A stretch of DNA of 64,000 nucleotides from Mesorhizobium sp. WSM2240 (GTDB lineage Bacteria > Pseudomonadota > Alphaproteobacteria > Rhizobiales > Rhizobiaceae), in assembly GCF_040438645.1 (NCBI RefSeq), contig NZ_CP159253.1, forward strand, positions 2,790,001 to 2,854,000. The letters run 5' to 3'. Of the stretch, positions 62,896-64,000 are shown piece after piece (position 1 is the first letter of the stretch; every line of letters starts with the position of its first letter). The notes under the pieces were generated by a model. That model ran no database searches. It had not been told where the DNA came from and saw only the letters and a program-made list of their open reading frames with translations. The position numbers and the translations under genes were made by a program.

Positions 62896-64000
62896 GGTCG
62901 CTCCTCCGTGAGCAGAATATGTTGCGCCGAGCGCGGCCTGCCAATAGCCGTCCAGCGGCGCGGGTCGACGTCGCGATTCGAGGCCTTGTCCAGCGAGGCG
63001 CAAAGGTCGGCCAGCGCGTTCAGATTGTGCACCGCGCGAAACTCGTCGACATGCGGCAGCATGGCCCTGACGCCGCGGGCGCGCGGCTCGAAACCGTCGA
63101 AGCGCAACAGCGGGTTCAGCCAGATCAGCCGGCGACAGGATTTTCTCAGTCGCTCCATCTCTTCGCTCAGGCCGGCGACATCGTCGCGCTCGAGCCCGTC
63201 GGTAATGAGCAGCACCACCGCCCCCTGCCCCAGCACGCGGCGCGACCACAGCCGATTGAATTCGTGCAGAGCGTCGCCGATGCGAGTGCCGCCCGACCAG
63301 TCCTTTACCGCCGCCGAAGCCTCGGCAAGCGCCTCGTCGGGGTCGCGGTGGCGCATCTGGCGCGTCAGGTTGGTGAGCCGCGTGCCGAACACGAATGTGT
63401 GCACGCGCCGTCGCTTCTCGGTCAGTGCATGCAGGAAATGCAGAAAGATCCGCGTGTACTGGCTCATGGAACCGGAAATGTCGGCCAGCACCACCAGCGG
63501 CGGATGGATTTTCCGCCGCGTTCGGAATTTGGGCAGGATCAGCGTGCCGCCGGTGCGCGCGGCCGAACGCATCATGGCGCGCGGATCGATGATGCTGCCG
63601 CGCTGGTCGAGCTTGAAGCGGCGCGTTGCCACCATGTCGAAAGGCAGCGTGAGCGCCGATATAGCGCGCTTGGCGTCGCCAATCTCGGCTGCGCTCATCT
63701 GGGCGAAGTCCTTGCCGCGCAAAACCTCGTTGCCGGAGAAGGTGAAGCGGGCGTCGACCTCGATCTCGGGAATCTCGCGCGGCAGCTGGTTCTTGCGGTG
63801 GCCTTCGAACATAGCCTCGCTGACGCGACTTTCGGCGGCGCGCGGTTTTTCCCGCTCGCGATGATCGGGCGCTACCGGCGAAAACATCGCCAGCATCTTC
63901 TCGATCAGTTCGCGAGATTTCCAGAACAGCCGGAACGCCTCGTCGAATATGGCGTGATCCTCGTGGCGGGTGACGAGGACGGCATGCAGCGTCCAGTAGA
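62892..64000 (-). CDS. CoxE-like VWA-domain protein (runs off right edge)
   Basis: At least 369 residues are visible and the open frame reaches the window edge, where RHEDHAIFDEAFRLFWKSRE precedes the ATG at 63896; the true start lies outside. The C-terminal half is a von Willebrand A domain with the MIDAS DISGSMS, the second metal ligand around SGGTRIGDAL and VVLLITDGLERDD. CoxE is the partner of the CoxD (MoxR-like) AAA ATPase in assembly of the copper-molybdenum or other molybdenum hydroxylases. The adjacent XdhC and MocA genes support this role. Confidence 0.93.
   Translation of the reverse strand, partial: YWTLHAVLVTRHEDHAIFDEAFRLFWKSRELIEKMLAMFSPVAPDHREREKPRAAESRVSEAMFEGHRKNQLPREIPEIEVDARFTFSGNEVLRGKDFAQMSAAEIGDAKRAISALTLPFDMVATRRFKLDQRGSIIDPRAMMRSAARTGGTLILPKFRTRRKIHPPLVVLADISGSMSQYTRIFLHFLHALTEKRRRVHTFVFGTRLTNLTRQMRHRDPDEALAEASAAVKDWSGGTRIGDALHEFNRLWSRRVLGQGAVVLLITDGLERDDVAGLSEEMERLRKSCRRLIWLNPLLRFDGFEPRARGVRAMLPHVDEFRAVHNLNALADLCASLDKASNRDVDPRRWTAIGRPRSAQHILLTEERP

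Noticed and set aside
1..64000. CRISPR arrays, rRNA genes and complete insertion sequences
   Set aside because: No regularly spaced direct repeats, rRNA conserved blocks or transposase frames with terminal inverted repeats were seen anywhere in the window.

Overview
The window looks like chromosomal DNA of a GC-rich alphaproteobacterium of the Rhizobiales, most likely Phyllobacteriaceae (Mesorhizobium/Aminobacter-like). The reasons are high GC codon use, a 1,273-residue class II (B12-dependent) ribonucleotide reductase under tandem NrdR boxes, an HWE-type histidine kinase, promoters of the GGAAC-N16-CGTT type used by the alphaproteobacterial general stress sigma factor EcfG/RpoE2, and intergenic repeats of a kind common in rhizobia. 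This assignment is inference; no rRNA gene is present. One tRNA gene (Leu, UAA) was found.

Layout. 1-5.3 kb: OmpA-like fragment, a minus-strand run GNAT / SseA / AlaX / cysteine synthase, an SDR and tRNA-Leu. 5.3-14.8 kb: small metabolic and regulatory genes, with several regulator/target pairs (HxlR with a perfect operator-like palindrome, LysR with GST, ArsR with SRPBCC), WrbA, a CinA-like protein, an FAD monooxygenase and a tandem universal stress protein. 14.8-21 kb: LysR relic, Asp-nucleophile hydrolase, GrpB, HisC-type aminotransferase, Gpt, Nudix, PiT phosphate carrier. 21-25.2 kb: nrdJ with a long structured leader. 25.2-26.3 kb: an AT-rich couplet of a DUF2188 protein and a HAD phosphatase. 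26.6-29 kb: lytic transglycosylase, a structured repeat, an unknown small protein.

29-38.3 kb is an accessory segment bounded by a directly repeated ~80-bp copy of the yghU 3' end. It is rich in broken genes: an enolase-superfamily pseudogene, a ThDP-enzyme relic, a rhodopsin-transducer gene with an internal deletion, a PQQ-dehydrogenase tail and a frameshifted XRE regulator. These lie among intact genes for an amylo-alpha-1,6-glucosidase, a PPC/DUF296 protein, an SDR and a pyruvate-oxidase-like ThDP enzyme. 38-45 kb: YghU, a PfpI/YhbO protein, GH25 lysozyme, YbaK deacylase, acylphosphatase, a hydrolase and the HWE kinase. 45-52 kb: tamB and tamA, the outer-membrane assembly module, with tamA frameshifted in a G-tract. 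52-60 kb: stress SDR, an aldehyde dehydrogenase with a frameshift, aldo/keto reductase, a J-domain protein, DUF1993, DUF1176, GFA and an esterase. 60-64 kb: an operon for molybdenum hydroxylase maturation (CoxE-like VWA, two XdhC/CoxI halves, a molybdopterin-binding/MocA fusion).

The most unusual items are a two-copy hairpin element (28.4 and 52.5 kb) whose long stem keeps perfect pairing although its sequence differs between copies, the DUF2188-HAD couplet, the yghU 3'-end repeat with its gene graveyard, the spread of EcfG-type promoters over stress genes, and a J-domain gene whose coding frame runs upstream of any usual start codon to an ATC behind a perfect Shine-Dalgarno.
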